Shown here piece after piece: positions 15,201-16,290 of a DNA stretch of 16,290 bases (position 1 is the stretch's first letter; every line of letters starts with the position of its first letter). This stretch comes from Kangiellaceae bacterium (GTDB lineage Bacteria; Pseudomonadota; Gammaproteobacteria; Enterobacterales; Kangiellaceae). A program made the position numbers and the translations under genes. The stretch covers positions 1 through 16,290 of the forward strand of contig JASBTO010000110.1 of assembly GCA_030148365.1 (NCBI GenBank), given 5' to 3'. Below the pieces are notes generated by a model. The model did no database searches and was not told the origin of the DNA. It was given only the letters and a program-made list of their open reading frames with translations.

Positions 15201-16198
15201 GCCTGGTGCTGAACACGCCGGAGACTTCCGACAAACCGGAAGCGGCAGCCAAAGCCTCGACGCTGCAACCGGCAGATCTGGCGCCCATGGCGCTTGGCTG
15301 TCAGCAATGCATTATCAACGACATGAGGCTCGGCAGTATCGATCTGATTCTGCGGCGTGCGACGCCGGACAAGGTGGATTTGTCGGGCAACTGGCAACTT
15401 GAGCCCGTCTGGAACGCTGCTGTAACCGGGGACTGGCAAGCGGCGGACCTCAATACCAGCCAGATAAATATCGAGTTTGTCAGTGACGACATTGGCCAGG
15501 TTCTCCAGTCCTGGGGATTCGGCGACAGTATTCGCGACAGTGAAACCGAGGGCCAGCTGGCGGTCAACTGGCCGGGCAGCTTTGTCGATTTCAGCCTCGC
15601 CACCATGACCGGGCAACTGGAGTTTGACGTTGGCAAGGGCTCTATCACCGATGTCAGTGACAAGGGGGCACGGGTCTTCAGCCTGTTGAGCCTTCAGTCC
15701 CTCAAGCGCAGGTTGGCACTGGATTTCTCCGATCTGTTCAGCAAGGGATTTTTCTACGACAGCATCCAGGGCCGGTTCAGTATCGGCGACGGCAAGCTGA
15801 CCAGCGAAGAAGCGACTATCAAGGGCACGAGCGCGGACGTCGAGATCAGCGGTGAAGTGGATCTGGTCGACAGCACCATCGACGAGCGGATCACGGTGTT
15901 CCCCAAACTTAATTCCAGCCTGCCGGTGCTGGCGGGATTTGCGTTGGAGCCGACAACAGGCTTGCTGATATTTTTGCTTAACCAGATGCTGGAACCGGCG
16001 CTCAAGGTGGTCTCCAGTATCGAATACCAGGTCAGCGGACCCCTGTCGGATCCGGTGATGACCCAGGTGAAGAAAACCGCAACGGAAGTCAAAATCGACA
16101 AGGCCGAGCTGGAAAAGCAGATCGGTCAACCGCCCCGGCAAGAGCCCGCATTGGAGCCGGAGACACAGCAGGAGGAACCACCATCGACAGACAAGTGA
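12212..16198 (+). CDS. yhdP: YhdP, AsmA-like giant envelope phospholipid-transport protein
   Basis: YhdP is one of the AsmA-like proteins (with TamB and YdbH) thought to bridge the inner and outer membranes and carry phospholipids outward. The protein has 1328 residues, slightly more than the E. coli protein. An N-terminal inner-membrane anchor (about 14-38, IYLILSIFIIAFALLVSVA) is followed by a very long periplasmic region of repeating amphipathic beta strands. The C-terminal AsmA-like domain (about 1100-1300) includes SADVEISGEVDLVDSTIDER, SSLPVLAGF and a hydrophobic LLIFLLNQMLEPALK segment. A Cys-Gln-Gln-Cys pair sits at 1030-1033 and could form a periplasmic disulphide. The charged tail is rich in Glu, Pro and Gln. 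The ATG follows the rng stop with no gap. The gene order rng-yhdP-nitrilase supports the assignment. Confidence 0.95.
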   Translation: MTVSKSPWHFRLLSRIYLILSIFIIAFALLVSVARLLLPAWLDDEVWVADWLSEKSGREIAIAGIRAEWHGLGPSVFVEQVEVRDAVSQRMLVTLEHGEFSVDFWRSLLTWSLRTEQVTSRGLTVSVEPDTGSVPHLRGDTLTRSQMEWQFRRALELLLNQSDITLTDSRIDYYRTGAAPLAIRIPEINVRNRRQEHQILARFTAGQGSGRLVIESEGHPLSDNSRVQAFLEGVQVPLALLSEPFGTSEVTAGQADLQLWLTRNNGQFSEGFLDLVISDLKFAAEPGAIPEAAHFRAQLRPQGDGWHLVSERIALGGSDPEQEGPALSLRFQPTATGSQWHLAVRELPAAGISGVLGHSGLLPEAASGYLVAAAPEGSLELLDLQWQLERGAVGQIRGDARVRDLSVRQVRKIPGFGPLQGDAEFRGEDGNFSLSGESAVLDFGDLFPAPLAVDRLEMTGAWQRQAGSFRLQAPHIIATTADAELAAAADYFYDAEAVSAGAVDAVSSKGELGIYGEVTNARAANAGKYLPVRIMSDKLVSLLTDGLDGGRLTFAQIAMRGPLGAFPFDNAEGQFATYGRLEQGRFRFDPEWPTLTGLDADLWFIGDSMAIDVDRARLLGMPLSRASARIPAMSAKPATLSIAGHAEGSGDKLPALLNASPLQEWLGAAFEPLTLEGPLPTDLQLELTLNPFAAKVRGKVRLADNALAIKPVNLRLEQLQGEVEFSEAGARAEQLTGRLLGGAFAGTFRQGGFADRPEQALIDFSGTAEAGKLGTWLMPAPGEMLAGTLDYQGHLTFEGSGDDSEMALIVQSGARDLAVRGPAPLAKEAGQRRPFQLSFAEKSGRADLRINWGAALKAAAQLKVDQQPWQIINGQALVGEVLPPETPEAGLVVAAYLPRADMGEWLDLVKAVRPDDSPGARPQPGRPSSASDWPVWLESVDVEIGQLDAWGFLVPHLELAARRPITDDPWSIELDSPDIVGALQWLPGGEKNWQFDRLVLNTPETSDKPEAAAKASTLQPADLAPMALGCQQCIINDMRLGSIDLILRRATPDKVDLSGNWQLEPVWNAAVTGDWQAADLNTSQINIEFVSDDIGQVLQSWGFGDSIRDSETEGQLAVNWPGSFVDFSLATMTGQLEFDVGKGSITDVSDKGARVFSLLSLQSLKRRLALDFSDLFSKGFFYDSIQGRFSIGDGKLTSEEATIKGTSADVEISGEVDLVDSTIDERITVFPKLNSSLPVLAGFALEPTTGLLIFLLNQMLEPALKVVSSIEYQVSGPLSDPVMTQVKKTATEVKIDKAELEKQIGQPPRQEPALEPETQQEEPPSTDK

Positions 16199-16290
16199 CC
16201 GTAGGCCTGGTGCAGATGACCAGCGGCTGCTCTGCGGAAGCCAACCTGGAGCGGGCCGGACACTGGCTGCGCGAGGCGGCCGGCCGGGGC
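16195..16290 (+). CDS. Carbon-nitrogen hydrolase (nitrilase superfamily), N-terminal fragment
   Basis: Only about 32 residues are visible before the window ends. They read VTVGLVQMTSGCSAEANLER and on to an AAGRG sequence, which matches the first strand and helix of nitrilase-superfamily amidases (VxxVQM-S, then NL--A---L--AA--G). The catalytic Glu, Lys and Cys lie beyond the edge. Bacterial members of this subgroup act on small amides such as deaminated glutathione, but the substrate cannot be told here. In Pseudomonas a nitrilase-family gene sits between yhdP and tldD, in agreement. The GTG at 16195 overlaps the yhdP stop by 4 nt (GTGA). An in-frame ATC at 16183, 6 nt after AGGAGGA (16170-16176), is an unusual alternative start. 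Confidence 0.82.
   Translation, partial: MTVGLVQMTSGCSAEANLERAGHWLREAAGRG

Noticed and set aside
14996..16141. 381-codon open frame on the minus strand inside yhdP
   Set aside because: It lies wholly opposite a well-supported YhdP, has no recognisable motifs, and its composition (many Arg, Gln and His) is that of a shadow frame. The same holds for 3402-4451, 7661-8665 and 13514-14413 on the minus strand.
1..16290. tRNA or rRNA genes, CRISPR arrays, insertion sequences, phage or defence genes
   Set aside because: I looked on both strands and found no repeat arrays, transposase motifs, cloverleaf sequences or toxin-antitoxin-like gene pairs; the window is densely filled by conserved housekeeping genes.

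Overview
The window is an ordinary-looking, GC-rich chromosomal segment of a free-living gammaproteobacterium, with no mobile elements, CRISPR arrays or RNA genes that I can see. Gene order is the best clue to its origin. The left part (ispE, lolB and a TPR lipoprotein on the minus strand, divergent from hemA-prfA) is an arrangement I know from Pseudomonas. The right part (mreB-mreC-mreD-maf-rng-yhdP followed by a nitrilase-family gene) is also the Pseudomonas-type order; in E. coli yhdP is followed directly by tldD. A Pseudomonadales/Oceanospirillales-like organism is therefore likely. The genus cannot be named from the sequence alone.

Layout. Positions 1-2947 (minus strand) carry an overlapping cluster transcribed leftwards: a TPR lipoprotein, lolB (outer-membrane lipoprotein insertion) and the N-terminal part of ispE (isoprenoid precursor synthesis, cut by the window edge). 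Positions 2948-3260 are a divergent intergenic region with a strong extended -10 promoter for hemA. Positions 3261-7378 (plus strand) form a tight operon: hemA (first committed step of tetrapyrrole synthesis), prfA (release factor 1), an aspartoacylase-like zinc deacylase, and prmC (methyltransferase of the RF1 GGQ glutamine). Positions 7379-7648 are a non-coding gap with candidate promoters. Positions 7649-16198 (plus) hold the cell-shape operon mreB-mreC-mreD with maf (nucleotide pyrophosphatase), rng (RNase G) and yhdP (giant AsmA-like envelope lipid-transport protein). A nitrilase-superfamily gene starts at the right edge.

The genes are mostly housekeeping. The points worth a second look are: (i) an aspartoacylase resembling the vertebrate enzyme, wedged with overlapping ends between prfA and prmC; (ii) mreC, which has no AUG, GUG or UUG where homologues begin and appears to start at AUC behind a G-rich Shine-Dalgarno sequence; (iii) a three-segment RNA element between mreB and mreC in which one arm can pair with either of two identical partners, the second lying against the mreC ribosome binding site; and (iv) the direct joining of the hemA-prfA-prmC block to the mre block. 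I saw no clearly new multi-gene system.
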